Assembly: GCA_945643635.1 (NCBI GenBank)
Contig: CALZFC010000256.1
Location: forward strand, 187,001 to 251,000
Length of the DNA: 64,000 nucleotides
Reading direction: 5' to 3'
Source: Allodiplogaster sudhausi
Lineage: Eukaryota > Nematoda > Chromadorea > Rhabditida > Diplogasteridae
Shown here: positions 45,354 through 56,800 of the stretch, in pieces
How positions within the stretch are numbered: position 1 is the stretch's first letter
How the letters are laid out: every line of letters begins with the position of its first letter
The notes under the pieces: generated by a model
Database searches by the model: none
Told to the model about the DNA's origin: nothing
What the model saw: only the letters and a program-made list of their open reading frames with translations
Made by a program: the position numbers and the translations under genes

Positions 45354-45973
45354 GCAGTGTTGTGATATGGACGAAGAAGTGATCGCTTTTTCTTTCAAAA
45401 TATTTCGAGTGGACGAAAGGGGGGTCAACGTAAGCATGGCTATACTTGTTCCCTTCTAGTTTTCATATCTTTCTACTTCTCTAAATCTCTCTCCCTTTTT
45501 TACTCCCCTCCCCTCTTTCTCGCTTATATCTATCTCACTCTTTTGCTATCTTCCCCCATCACTCTCTTTATCCTTTTTTCTCTTATCGTTTCTCTCTCTC
45601 GCTCTTCCTCACCTCCTCAATATCTCTTACCCTCTTTCTCACTATCTCTCTCCTTCTATCTCCTTCTCATTTCCTCTCTCTCTCTCTCTCTCGCTCTCGC
45701 TCACATCCTCTCTCTCTCTATATGTTTCTTCATCTGTCTCACTCACCTCCGGTTGTTGTCTAGCTCTCTCTCTCTCTCTCTCCCCTCTCTCTCTCCCTTT
45801 CTCTCTCTCTCCCTCTCACCACCCACCTCCTTGCTGTCCTCAGGCGTCGAGGACGAGGGTGGCTCCATGACGACGTCGTTCTGCTGCTGCTGAATGTGCT
45901 GCAGCAGCTGCTGCTCGCCCTGCAGCCGCAGCGACAGGGGCGCGTTCACGATCTGGCGGAGAAGAGCCTCCAG
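39446..45973 (-). CDS. unrecognised Ala/Gln-rich, probably nuclear protein (5' end open)
   Basis: Exons high to low: 45973-45827, about 44872-44840, 44662-about 44540, 44084-43975, 43429-43321, 41350-41213, 40915-40835, 40578-40393, 40097-39909, 39604-39446 (stop). Most joins keep one frame with GT-AG sites. In order: a Gln-rich stretch (RLQGEQQLLQHIQQQQNDVV), a Pro/Ser segment (ELQPPPPSSSTGVGEYSTIE), a likely coiled coil (QIEREIISLETQIRAQKESS), a basic region (RLLGPNKDVFYDRVCRAADI, QRASLKNRLKQNKE), Gly/Ala-rich sequence, QLEALQNGFLASPQQLLNLV, a poly-Ala block, then LNDLYHSYHEIAAAQGAAIN and NFLMTSVGEPLKLLAAAYNM. It ends RKRAADEMMTDESSGG, a possible nuclear localisation signal plus acidic tail. 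The start exon and the donor after 44540 are unresolved. A transcriptional or chromatin regulator is plausible, but no family is claimed. Confidence 0.6.
40647..40728 (+). repeat. 90-bp dispersed repeat, copy 2
   Basis: GTCTCTCTGAATCACACG, GCCTTTGTTGT, AGGTGCGAATTAAAAAATGA; compare 28624-28712. Lies in an intron of the minus-strand gene. Confidence 0.55.
41027..41205 (+). repeat. (GA)n/(GAGACA)n microsatellite
   Basis: Imperfect purine repeat in an intron of the minus-strand gene, hence polypyrimidine in the transcript. Confidence 0.92.
42107..42275 (+). repeat. 84-bp tandem duplication of pyrimidine-rich sequence
   Basis: CCTATCACTCTGTCTCTCGT and CTTTCTCTCCTTCTAACTCT occur twice, 84 bp apart, with one or two differences. 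Confidence 0.9.
42530..43300. other. long intron interior, no feature beyond simple repeats
   Basis: C10 run near 42644, GA tract near 42730-42790, then AT-rich sequence. No exon recognised. Confidence 0.45.
43448..43504 (-). repeat. 90-bp dispersed repeat, copy 3 (inverted, partial)
   Basis: TTTGAATTCACACCTTTTTC and GCATGTGATTTAGAGAGATG are the complement of the landmarks at 28624-28712. Confidence 0.55.
43692..43970 (+). repeat. (GA)n microsatellite with AGTGGGAGAGAG higher-order unit
   Basis: Purine tract of nearly 280 bp in an intron of the minus-strand gene. The long ORFs on both strands here (poly-Arg/Glu, poly-Ser/Leu) are repeat artefacts. Confidence 0.95.
45240..45825 (+). repeat. 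CT/CTGT microsatellites
   Basis: (CTGT)n at 45268-45305 followed by (CT)n to about 45350, then irregular CT tracts to 45825, ending one base before a splice donor of the minus-strand gene. Confidence 0.9.
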
Positions 45974-48350
45974 CTTGAGGAAGGAAGAGAGGAGCAAGGA
46001 GAGGAAGCTGTTGAGAACAAGCGCCTTCAAGGAGATTTTAAATGAAACTCACGTTTGCATTGGCGCCCTTTTGCCTGATAAAGAAGGCGAGAGAGAAAAA
46101 GAGAGAGAGAAACTACAATGGTCAGATATAATTCTTAAGAAGATTCCAATAGATTACGGTTGATAAAAAAAAAGAAAAAGTTCAATGAATAAATGAATCG
46201 ATCATTGGAAAAGAGCACTGGGACAACGGCTAGAAGCTTGGAGAGTATTGTGTTGTGTTGTGTATTGTGAGCTGAGCTACTGTACTGTCATAGCAAATGG
46301 AGTAATATACCCTCGTTTTCCTATCTTTCCGGGGTATCAGAAGAGATCCTTCCTTCTCACTACCCATTTGGCTTCTTGCTCGAGGGCGAATACATGTAGG
46401 GAATTCCAAGTATAGTCTACATTTTCTTTTGTCGTTTTTATTCGAGAATTCTGAGTACTACTCATGATTTCTCTACTTTTGCAGAGAAATCACGAGTAGT
46501 ACTAAGAATTGTCAAATAGACGGCATATTCGCGCGGGGAGCGAGGAAGAGCAGATCCCTTTTGCTACCCCGGAAAGTAAGTGAAGAAGGGCAATTCCTTG
46601 CAGTTATTAGACTTACATTAGCTTTCTTGAAATTTAGTAACTTTGGCATAAGGAGTAGACGTCCCTTAAGGGTTCTAAAAATGGGACATCGACTAGATAT
46701 TTGGAACGGTCAAGGGGTTCTATACAAATATTATCTACGTCTCTAGGCGCCACGAGCTTTCCAGAATGTTCTGATCTCCTGATAGTCCATTGACTTGCGA
46801 TATTTCCCGTTCACACATGGTCTGTTTCTCTCATCCCCCCCCAGCTAGTGTCGCACAGACCCAATGTAAAGCTCATTGGACTCAGTTCGACACCCTACGA
46901 AGTTAGAGCTCTGGAACACAACATAGGAACAATGGAGCAAAATGTTTGCAGTATCGTGAGGATGATTTTTAAGTAGAACAGGGACAATCAGTACAATGTG
47001 CCCCGTAGTACAAAACACAAATTGCATCAGTTGGTCGCTGCACTCTCACTGACGCCAAAAATTTTGTCCACAGATTAAACAAAATGAATCCTTTAAAAGA
47101 TTGGATTTCTAAGCGAAAAGTTGGCATTCAGAATAAGAGACTCAAATTCAAGTATTTTTTTTGGAATCTAGAATTTAAAAAGAAAGTCTTGCTTCAGGGA
47201 CCTTTCATACACCTTACCATTCATACAGCCTATAAATACGAGGAAAATTAAGTCCATCCCGTTATCTACATAGTCTATGGGCTGTATGCAGGTAGTGGTG
47301 TACTCAAATGTTGAAAACGTTACTAAAATGTTACTAAAGTTACTGCATAGTTCCAAATGTTACAAATCTTACTACAATGTTACAAATGTTTTCTGTGTGG
47401 TAATTGAAAATCACTTCTAGCCGAGCAAATACCGTATGTATATACCAATCATGCATTACAGGAAGTAAAAAAAAAGAAAACGAAGGACATCACGAGAAGC
47501 TTGACAGCGCGCTTTGCAATGACAGAGACGGCGAAGGTGGTTGAGAGTTCTTACTTTTTCGTCTGTCTCTGTCTCTCTCTCCCTTTCTTTCTCTCTCGCT
47601 CTCTCTCTCTCTCTCCGTCTCTCTCCGTCTGTGCTCTCTCTCTCTCTTTCTCCAACTCTTCCCCTCTCAATCTCACCATTTTCTCTCTTTCTTACTCTCT
47701 CACCCTCTCTCTTTTTCTTTCGCTCTCTCATTCTCTTCTTATTACTCCAGCACACCATCTTGTTCACAGCATGAAACCTCTGCTTCCTTGCTTTTTCTCG
47801 ACAATCATATCACCGACATGGCTGATACTTTTACTTCTCATTGTCTATGCCTATTCCTGCCTGTTTATTCAATCTCACACTCTTACTCTTTCTCTCTCGC
47901 TCTCTCTATCTCTCTATCTTCTCTCTCTCTCTCTTTCTCTGCTTCTTTTTCTGATTTCTCTCTATCTTCTCATCAATGCCGAGCAGTACCAGCTCTACTG
48001 ATAAGCTAGAAGCCTTCCTCGTCCTTTCAAACACCTGAATGAATCGGCTCGCTTCGATTATGGAGAGAGAGGGAGAGAGAGGAGAGAAAGAGAGAGAAGG
48101 GATAGAGAGAGAGATATGTAGAATGAGAGAGAAGAGATGATAGCAAGAAAGAGAGAGAAAGAGAGTAGATATAGAGAGAGATATAAAGCGGAGAAAAAAG
48201 CACGGGTGGAAAATTTATCCCCTGAAAAGAAGTGCGAATTTAAAAAGCGGAGTGAAACGCTTCCAGATCAACAGCAAGATAAAAGAGCAAGAGATGGCGA
48301 GTGAAGAGAACATGAGAGTGGTGGAGAGTGCAGAGATGAATGAAGAGCAT
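45974..48350. other. no supported gene; CT tracts and AT-rich spacer
   Basis: Pyrimidine tracts at 47560-47730 and 47880-47960, purine tract at 48060-48180. Two 60-codon minus-strand frames at 46845-47027 and 47168-47356 lack support. Confidence 0.4.
46447..46510. repeat. hairpin with about 28-bp arms
   Basis: AATTCTGAGTACTACTCATG and ATTTCTCT, an 8-bp loop, then the near-perfect complement AGAGAAATCACGAGTAGTAC. Confidence 0.88.
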
Positions 48351-48553
48351 CTCCGGCCATAAAACAGATGCCATGGAAAGAGGAACTGATCAGTTCGCCT
48401 TCCTGCCTTATCCTTTGTCTCTTTCTTTCTCTCTCTCTCTCTCTCTCTCTCTTGTTTTGCTTTTCTCTTTCTCTACCTCTCTGTCTCTTTCCAATCACTC
48501 TCAATTTCCCTTACTCTCTAGCTCTCTCTCCACTGCAGGGGCATTCCCTGCGG

Positions 48554-49477
48554 TTCCTTGATAATTCTTCCAAATGAAATTCTTCCAATGATAATTCTTC
48601 CAAATTTAGAATGATAATTCTTCCAATGATAATTCTTCCAATCATAATTCTTCCAATGATAATTCTTCCAAATCCAATGATAATTCTTCCAATTTTTGAA
48701 TTTTTTTTAACCTATTGGTATAGTTTTCATCCTTGTGATTAATTTTATCGCTCAAAGCAAGAATTCAAGGTTGCATTTCATGCAAAGTGGGTAAAATACA
48801 TAAATTCATTAAAGCATTAGCACTTCGTTCACGGAACGTTAGAATGAGAGAGAGAGAGAGAGAGAAAGAAAGAGAGAGAGAGAGACTTCTATGTCGACCA
48901 GGGTTACATTTCATGCTAAGTATGAGATAGATATCTTAATGTGCAAGGCAGTAATGAGTAAATAGTAACAAATCGAGCTGAATAATTAAAGCATTAGCAC
49001 TTCGTTCACGGAACGTATTTAGAATGAGAGAGAGAGAGAGAAAGAACGAGAGAGAGAGAGAAAGAAAGAGAGAGAGAGAGAGTTCTATGTCGACGAGGGT
49101 TCGACAATGTTCTTTGCATTTAACGTTCTCTTTACTGCCAAAATTCACAGCTCATTTTGCATACCCTGGCTTATGCCATCCAGATAGTTCCTCTCGTTTC
49201 TTAGTATTCTCTCGATTTTCTACCTTGCTTTCTCTGCATCTCTGCGTCTCCAAGCAGCATTGACACTTCACTTTTTATTCATTAATTATGACAACAGCAC
49301 AATATGCATCCTTAAAAAAAATTCAAAAATTGGAAGAATTATCATTGGATTTGGAATAATTATCATTGGAAGAATTATGATTGGAAGAATTATCATTGGA
49401 AGAATTATCATTCTAAATTTGGAAGAATTATCATTGAAAGAATTTCAATTGGAAGAATCATCAGGACACCTTCCCGG
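48554..49477. mobile_element. foldback element with 15-bp subterminal satellite, inserted in repeat R
   Basis: The left end (48554 to about 48712) is built of repeated AATGATAATTCTTCC units. The right end (about 49310-49477) is its reverse complement, with the same irregular unit order (including one AATCATAATTCTTCC variant and a TTTAGAATG spacer). The flanks match undisrupted repeat R at 36.93 kb on either side, so boundaries are known to within a few bases. No transposase ORF. Confidence 0.85.
48808..49100 (+). repeat. direct repeat inside the foldback element
   Basis: ATTAAAGCATTAGCACTTCG, TTCACGGAACGT, a (GA)n run and TTCTATGTCGAC-AGGGTT occur twice, about 175 bp apart. Confidence 0.9.
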
Positions 49478-49912
49478 CGCCCATTTCTCCGCTGCACTTT
49501 GTCACGTGTTCCCTTGCTCTGCTCCTACGATTCTATCAGCCACCCCTCCATCAATATACAACTCTACGCACACTCTCACTCTCTCTCTCTCCCTATCTCT
49601 CACTTTCCCTCTCTCTCCGTCTCTGTCTCTTCCTCTCTCTCTGATTTTCCTTTCTCGATCACTTCCTCCCTTCTGTTTCTCCTCACATCCCACTATTCAC
49701 ACTGTTGCTCCATCTCATAAACCATTAAAGCAAGTGTATTGACTTGCTATTTAAACCGATTCTCCGCCATAAACACTTTCTCACTATATGAACAGAACTT
49801 CTCTCACACATTCCCGGCTCTGCCGTTACTCTCCTCCTTTTTTTTGGAATTCATCAGTGGAAAATGTCCTACGAATTACATATGTGTATGTGTAATTACA
49901 TATGTGTATGTA

Positions 49913-51042
49913 CAGTCCCGCCCAGGATCTTGGTACCAAGGACGCTTCGGACGATTCGGACGCTTCCAAATGCATCCTCGCTAATAACTTTTGTTCTAGG
50001 AAAAACTAAAATATTCTAAATAGTACAGTAGTTTGCTTATAGAGTACGGATGCTACTGTTAAAAAATCGATAACTTTTTATCATTTGATAAGAAGTTATC
50101 AGTTTTTGCTAATAAAAAATTTCATTTTAAATATTTTTAAACGAAATTTCTCCTGTACCATTATTTTGTTTCTACCCACATCCCCAAATAATAAAATTAA
50201 AGATTGTATCATTGATAACGGAAATCGATAAATGAGAACTTATCACGCATGTTCATATGATGTAAAGATTCGCCTTACGATTCTGAATCTAATTGTGTAA
50301 CAGTTTTCAACAGAATGTGCCGGTTAACAATGCATTTTTGATTGTGTGTACTTTGCAAGACTTTCTTTAGAAAGGACAGGGCAGGGAGGCCTCGCAGGCC
50401 GAGGGGCGGGGCCTAACTCTTTTTTCCTCTGCCTGTGCTATTTCGCTACCTCAAAGTTGGGTAATTAAACCGAAGACGAAAGGGAGCGTGCAACATTTCT
50501 GAGTATCAATCCTAGCGCAGCAACCTAGATTTGCACGCATCATACCGGGCCAAAATTTTGACAAAGACCAAGACAGTGGGGAATCCTGAAGAAGGACTTG
50601 CAAAGTATACACAATCAAAAATGTTGTTAACCGGCACTTTATGTTGAAAACTGATTACATAATTAGATTCAGAATCGTAAGCCGAATCTTTCCATCACAT
50701 GAACATGCGTGATAAGGGCTCATTTATCGATTTCCGTTATCAATGATATAATCTTTAATTTTATTATTTGGGGATGTGTGTAGAGACAAAATAATGGTAC
50801 AGGAGAAATTTCGTTTAAAAACATTTGAAATGAAATTTTTTATTAACAAAAACTGATAACTTCTTATCAAATGATAAAAATTTATCGATTTTTTAACAGT
50901 AGCATCCGTACTCTATAAGCAAACTAATGTACCATTTAGAATATTTTAGTTTTTCCTGGAACAAAAGTTATTAGCGAGGATGCATTTGGAAGCGTCCGAA
51001 TCGTCCGAAGCGTCCTTGGTACCAAGATCCTGGGCGGGACTG
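49913..51042. mobile_element. Tc1/mariner-type non-autonomous element with long inverted repeats
   Basis: Begins CAGTCCCGCCCAGGATCTTG and ends with its reverse complement, flanked on both sides by TA (49911-49912 and 51043-51044), the Tc1/mariner target duplication. The arms are about 470 bp and highly similar (TAATAACTTTTGTTCTAGGA, GATAAGAAGTTATCAG, TGCCGGTTAACAATG). About 180 bp in the centre is unique. 1130 bp in total, no transposase. Confidence 0.92.
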
Positions 51043-51114
51043 TATGTACATATGTTCATATTCCTTTTTTTGAATGCTTTTGTTGTTATTTTTGTTTAGC
51101 TTACTGACGGTGTC

Positions 51115-53805
51115 ATGAGCTGGATCCCGGGCATCTCGAAATTCAAATCAAGCTTCCAGCTAATAACCGGCGACCCGAAGGGAGCCATCGAAACTCAACG
51201 GCAATTCACTAGAAGATGCCCGATTGTGTCGCAGGTGCGCTTTACACTTAAAATAGTGCCATCGCTGGTGTCGACTTGGGGGAAAATACTCGTCTCAAAA
51301 CAAGAAAAGTTCTAGTGAATGATTGTGTCCATATTTCTTTCATTTTAAAACAAAACCATTCTGAACACAGACTAATATTCTGTGTTCCATTATATAGAAT
51401 AACAACTCTTTATTCGCTCTTATGGCCTTAAAGTGGTCGATCGATGAGAAACGGCGCTTTCCTCGAAGCAAAGGATGACAAACAAATATATCAGTGCAAA
51501 GTATGTAACATCATTTTTTCAGTGCGTGTAAGTAGCATAATGAAGTAGAAGACAGAGAAAGAGCAAGAGAAATTAACAGAGAAAGAGTGATATGGATGAC
51601 ATATGCGAATTGAGGTGACATCCCTAGTCAAACTTGCCTCGGGCGACAAGGAAGGAGCCAAGCAGACGCAGAAAGAGTACCTCGAGACGATGAGCGACGT
51701 CGCAGATTCCGTTCCCGTCGTCGGCCATGTCTAGGGTACGATAGAGGAAGTTGATTGCTGCAATTAACTCTTGCACGTCGAGAGAAAGAGAGAGAGAGAG
51801 AAAAAGAGTAATACCGAGAGAGCAGAAAGACAATGATCGATTGAAAGAGACAGAGAGCTTAAACGTGAATGCGAGAGAGAGAGAGAGTGAGAGAGAGAGA
51901 CGAAAAAGAGATGGATCGAATGCATAATATGCAAGTTAAAGAAGAACTGCTATCTTTAAACGAAAAAAAAAACATCAGATAACTCAAGGCAATTCTGGCC
52001 CAAGATCGTTCATTATTCGGCACGATAAATAAATAATAATAATAATAAAAATCTCGTGTGCAAGGACAAGGAGGGCGCGAAGAAGGCGCTCGTCGCTGCA
52101 AATAGCACGAGTGTCGTTGTTGTCGCAGGCGCCGTCGGTAGGTATCCCCTTTTCTTGTCATTTCCAAGTCCAACTTCCGCCCAGTGGACCTTGCTTTGCA
52201 TATTTGTATAGAGGACTATCATATGAAAATGCATGTTCGAAGTGCCGCTTCCATCCTGGGAACAAGCACACTCTCTTTTTTGCGTGCTATTTCGCAGCTT
52301 GCGCAGAATAGCCATCGTGTGAATGAGAGTTCGAAGGGCCGCAGCAATTTGAATTATCTTTCCCGCCATTCTTTATGCTCTGAGCATCCTAGCGGCGCTC
52401 GAGTCACTTCGATTTACGCTGCCAAAACATTGTCTCAATGTCGGAGCACAGTCAAAGTCGCAAAAATCGACAAAGAAGTACAGTGATTTTCTGAACAGGC
52501 GGCCTGGTGGGCGGGCCCGCTGGAGCGGTCGGCGGCGGAATTGCAGCGGGCACTCTGCACGACACCGTCCACAGCATCGCCGTAAAAGAGTGAGTTGGGA
52601 GACATGAATTGAAATTCGGTTTTTTTTTATTACATATTATTTAGTATTATTCATATTGTTAAAGATAATTTCATATAAATATGTTAACAACTTTAATTAT
52701 TAAATCTGATTCTGATAGGCATAAAATTCCGTGCAGTAAAAGTCTAAAGTACTGGATGAATGAAAGCAATAATCTGGTTCTGGAAGTCTGACGATATAAA
52801 GAAAGAAGCAACCCTAAAAATTTCATAAACATTCGTCTACTTTGAGAGAAAATATGATTGAAAACTGCTTTAATAACAAATAAAATAAAAATTTTATGTA
52901 ATTTCTTCAATTTTAATTATAACACTGAAGGACCCGCGGCACCATAGCGGCAGCCGAGCAGGTGATCAAGGCAAAGAAGAATAAGAAAGGCGGAGCCGTA
53001 TTTGATCTCGTCTTGGGTACGATGTCTTCGATTAGATTTCGTAGACCTTGGAGGATGTTAAAAAAAAAAGAAATAAGAAAAAAATTAAGTAGTCATTGAG
53101 ACCGCTGCAATAATAACTCTTTATACATACGTGTTTTCCTACGAATGACTTCCCATGATTTCTAACGATCAGTGCAAGATTTTAGATATCGAGGGTAGCC
53201 TGATTCGCCTCTCGATAATGCGGAAAGTAAAATGCAAAAAAAATTCCTGTCACAGGAGTCGCAGGCGATGGCCTCGCCGGCAAGGTGGGCTTCCAAATGA
53301 CGACGGCGCTGAGAAGTTCGCGTCAATTATGCAAGAAGAGCGAAATTTAGAAGAAAAAAAAGTTTCCTCCAGAAATGGCGAATGCTGCGGCGGTGCGAGG
53401 CGACGCCGCGGCGGCCTCTCAGCTGGAGTCGCTGCTCGAGAAGCAAAGCGCGCTCGACGCAGAGGCTGCGGCTGGCAAGCTCACGTCCAAGCAGTACATC
53501 CGAGCATCCAACGCATTGATGAAGGAGGCGCAGAACACGCGGCTTGTCTCCAAAGCGGGTAGGCAAAGGGAAGTTTGCGAACGTTTGTTGCCCCATTTAC
53601 CGTCTCATTTCAATTCATCGTTTGAGTGGCCGGCAAGCCAGCAGTCGCTGTCGAGGGCTCAAGAGGCGACGAAAGTGACGAAAGCAGCAGCGATGAGGAG
53701 AATGAAGAGTTTGAGAATGTTGACGTCATCGTGCCGAAAGTCAGCGTGGAGAGGGACAACCGTGACACTTCTTTGAAGCTGCTTTCGAGTTTTCCATTAC
53801 GCTAG
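51115..53805 (+). CDS. 302-residue protein with DKEGAK repeats and Gly-rich segment
   Basis: Eight exons keep one frame with GT-AG sites throughout: 51115-51234, 51615-51728, 52065-52137, 52499-52589, 52931-53016, 53256-53315, 53373-53558, 53627-53805. Total 909 bp, stop TAG. Three related units follow each other: GDPKGAIETQRQFTRRCPIV, then GDKEGAKQTQKEYLETMSDV with SVPVVGH, then DKEGAKKALVAANS leading into a hydrophobic VVVVAGAV. Next is GGLVGGPAGAVGGGIAAGTL, a glycine-zipper-like segment that could insert in or associate with membranes. A helical Ala-rich region follows (QLESLLEKQSALDAEAAAGK), and the end is acidic (ESDESSSDEENEEFENVDVI). I think similar proteins occur in other invertebrates, but I can assign no function. 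No signal peptide. The start ATG is the first in frame; an upstream exon is possible. Confidence 0.82.
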
Positions 53806-53881
53806 AATAAGAGTAAAGTTGACTGATGAATGCAAGAAAGCCTCGTTATATTCAAGGAGTTGCACAGTGTCGCCACCACAG

Positions 53882-56800
53882 GCGAGACTTGCGGCTCAAA
53901 AGGCGCCACTTATGGCTTCAAGGACCAAAAGGGGGTCAGGATATCCCCGTTCAATTAAATAATTTTTGCATTCTAGGTGAGTTATTTCCCCTCTCTCACA
54001 CAATTTCAGTCTGCGCGCGATGTTCGAAGACGGATCAATCATATCGAGGAATTTTCGGGCAAGGAGAGATTAGAGCTTGGCGAGCAGATCACCATCAAAC
54101 ACAGAAAAGTTTGTCATTCTTAGACTCTTTTCAATTGTTTGTGTTAGAATCCATGCGAAACTCGCATCCGTTACCTCGAATAATTCCATTAAAGGAGGGC
54201 GATCACCGAAAAGTCATTGACGATAAATGAACCATCTTAGTAGTTTTTGAATAGTCTGGGGCATGCAGAAAAAGAATATGTATATGAAAATGTACAAGAA
54301 AGTTCCATATTCAAGTATAATGAACTTTAAAATGCAAATTTTGAATGAATTTGTGATTGGTGTGCCAGGGAAAAAGCAGACCCCATCAGTAGAATCCCAA
54401 CTTCACGGCCACGTACCCATCGTGGGAAAATAAAATTACAAGGATTTGAAGAAATTGTTATGGTGAATGCTTTATCACCTTTTGGTTTATTTGTTTTAGA
54501 AAATGTTTTTATAAATTCTTGTTACGCAGAACATTATCAAATAGGTATAACAGCAATAACAACCCGCTTCAAAAAACACACGCACATTCCTAGTCTACCG
54601 TACATTTTTGAGTAATTAAACGGACTTCCGTTCGAAGTATTTGTACGTTTGAACGCACATTACTGTATTTTCGGTGATCGCCCTTCTTTAAGCATGGAAG
54701 GTATCATATTAAAAGAAGTTATCGGGGAATAATTATTATATTTAACGTAACTGTTCGTTCTGTACCGCTGCTCACCTGCTCTAGGCCCGAGAGCGCGGTT
54801 CCAAATAAGACTCATGAAATTAAAATGAGTCTGAAAGTCTGAAATGATAATAATTGTTTAAACTTTCTGGACGGCGAGAACAGTTATATACTTAAAAACG
54901 GCATGTTAATTATTCGCGGCAGACCTCTTTTAAAAAAACTGATCTTAACATTTTCCTCTTTTAAAAAACTGATCTCAACATTTTCTTTTTCTATTTTGTA
55001 AAATTTAATTATATAGTTTTATTTGAAAAGAGACAATTTTGTAATTTAACAAATTTTCAAGTTTCGCCAAGAGATTGGCATCCCCGGTGTCATCCCCTAC
55101 GAAGGAATTCGCTGCGTCCTCATCAACACTAAAAGCATTACGCCGACAAATCGGTGAGAAAGTAGAAATCAGACAAGCTTAAATCTGAGAACTTGAAGCT
55201 GCTTTTCTCAATATATGTATGCGTTTAGGTTAACTGGTAGTAAATTTATGGCCCAGCAAGCCCAAAACGCCTTAATCCAAAAGTTGATTTCGAAAAAAAA
55301 TTACTTGAAGATGCAATCACATCGGCCATGTGAGAGTGCGGATTTTGTCACCCGATTCTTTAGAGAGAGAAAGTAAAGTATCAAAGGAGTGTCTTTTTCG
55401 AAGTTTAGGTCATGTTAGTAATGAATCGGGTCTTCTTAAACTAAGACAATACCGAAGAATGAACGCCGACTAATATAAAATCAGCGAGGAATTTGAATTT
55501 GAAATAATTAAGGTTTGAAATTCTGGCGCTGGAGAATTAATAGTCTATGTATTTGCATTAGCCTATCAGATTCCAGGGACTTGAGAATGTATAAATCAGC
55601 TTGCATCCGTCCGACGTATTAGGGTCATCGTGGTAAGAGTTTTGGTGTTCAAGCTTCCTTTTAGAAAGGTCGTAGAATCTCTTCACAAATTTATCAATGC
55701 TTTGTGAAAAAAACTTTTTACTTATGTATTTTTCAATCTAAAAACAAATTCGCACTTTTTGAAGCAAAAAAAAAGATGTTTAAAATTCGCTCCGCAGAGC
55801 CCGGCGTGTCGAGAAGCTGGCAGCGCTTGCCGCTCTGGCCAGCACTCACGATGTAATCATCATGACGGAGACATGGCTCAAGGTATGCATATCTACATGG
55901 CGAGCAGATATTATCGATTGAACTGCCCAAATCGAATTGATCAATTGCTTTAAGCCGATCAGCGACATATCAGCGCTGCTAGCCGTCCTCTCCGGTTTTG
56001 AGCTCTTTCGCAGCGACCGTCGAGAAAAGACTGGCGGTGGCGTCGCCGTTGCTGTCAAGGTGTCAAAAGAATTTTGCATATTTAGACATAAGTCATCTTT
56101 GTACCCTTCGGAGTTGCAGAGATGTAATTCTAGGCAATTTTTGAGAGCACTTAATTTTTTTCCTTTTTTTCATCGAAGATTTCACGCTACGTTAGTCCTT
56201 CTTCATATAGGCCTCGATTTCTTCTTAAAGTTATTTATTTACTCATTCATTCCTTCAAAACTTGAATAATAAGGAGACAACACTATTACATATGTTCGCG
56301 AGAAAAGAAAAAAGAGAAGTTAAGTATCGTCTTAAGCGATACGTGCGTGCCGCGCGTCATAACTTCTTCATGGAGGCGTCGCTTCCATGGGAAGTCATCG
56401 GACTGACTCTTAAGAGAGCCAATCTGAGAGATTCGACCAGGGCTCTATGTAAGGCATGTCGGGAACAAAATTATTTTTTGATTTTCTTTTCCTTCTAAAG
56501 GCTTATGAGGCATCCTAAAAAGACCTCAAAAACATTTTTTCCAAAAATTATTTTCATCAGTTTACCATGGATATGCACCGAAAACCGAAAAAAACTCAAA
56601 TGATCATAACTTTCTTCGTTGTTGAGATATATTAATTTTGAACTGTTTATTCAATTACAAATTAAAAGGCGCACAAAAATCGTGTTAATCACTTTTTAAA
56701 AATATTTCATTAAATGCCTCATTTTGGCATTTTAATATTTCGAGTGGTGCGTTTGGGGCATAAAAACCCTCCCATGTTAAAAAACTGAAGGCACCACGTG

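Noticed and set aside
46845..47356. Two minus-strand frames (NFVGCRTESNELYIGSVRH and a neighbour)
   Set aside because: The first has a vaguely repetitive-element flavour, but I cannot name a family or show element ends, so no feature is called.
16720..52000. Rule that microsatellites are always pyrimidine-rich on the transcribed sense strand
   Set aside because: It holds for several introns (16.7, 17.2, 41.1, 43.8 kb), but 45.2-45.8 kb and 51.8-51.9 kb have the opposite orientation, so the pattern is not general.
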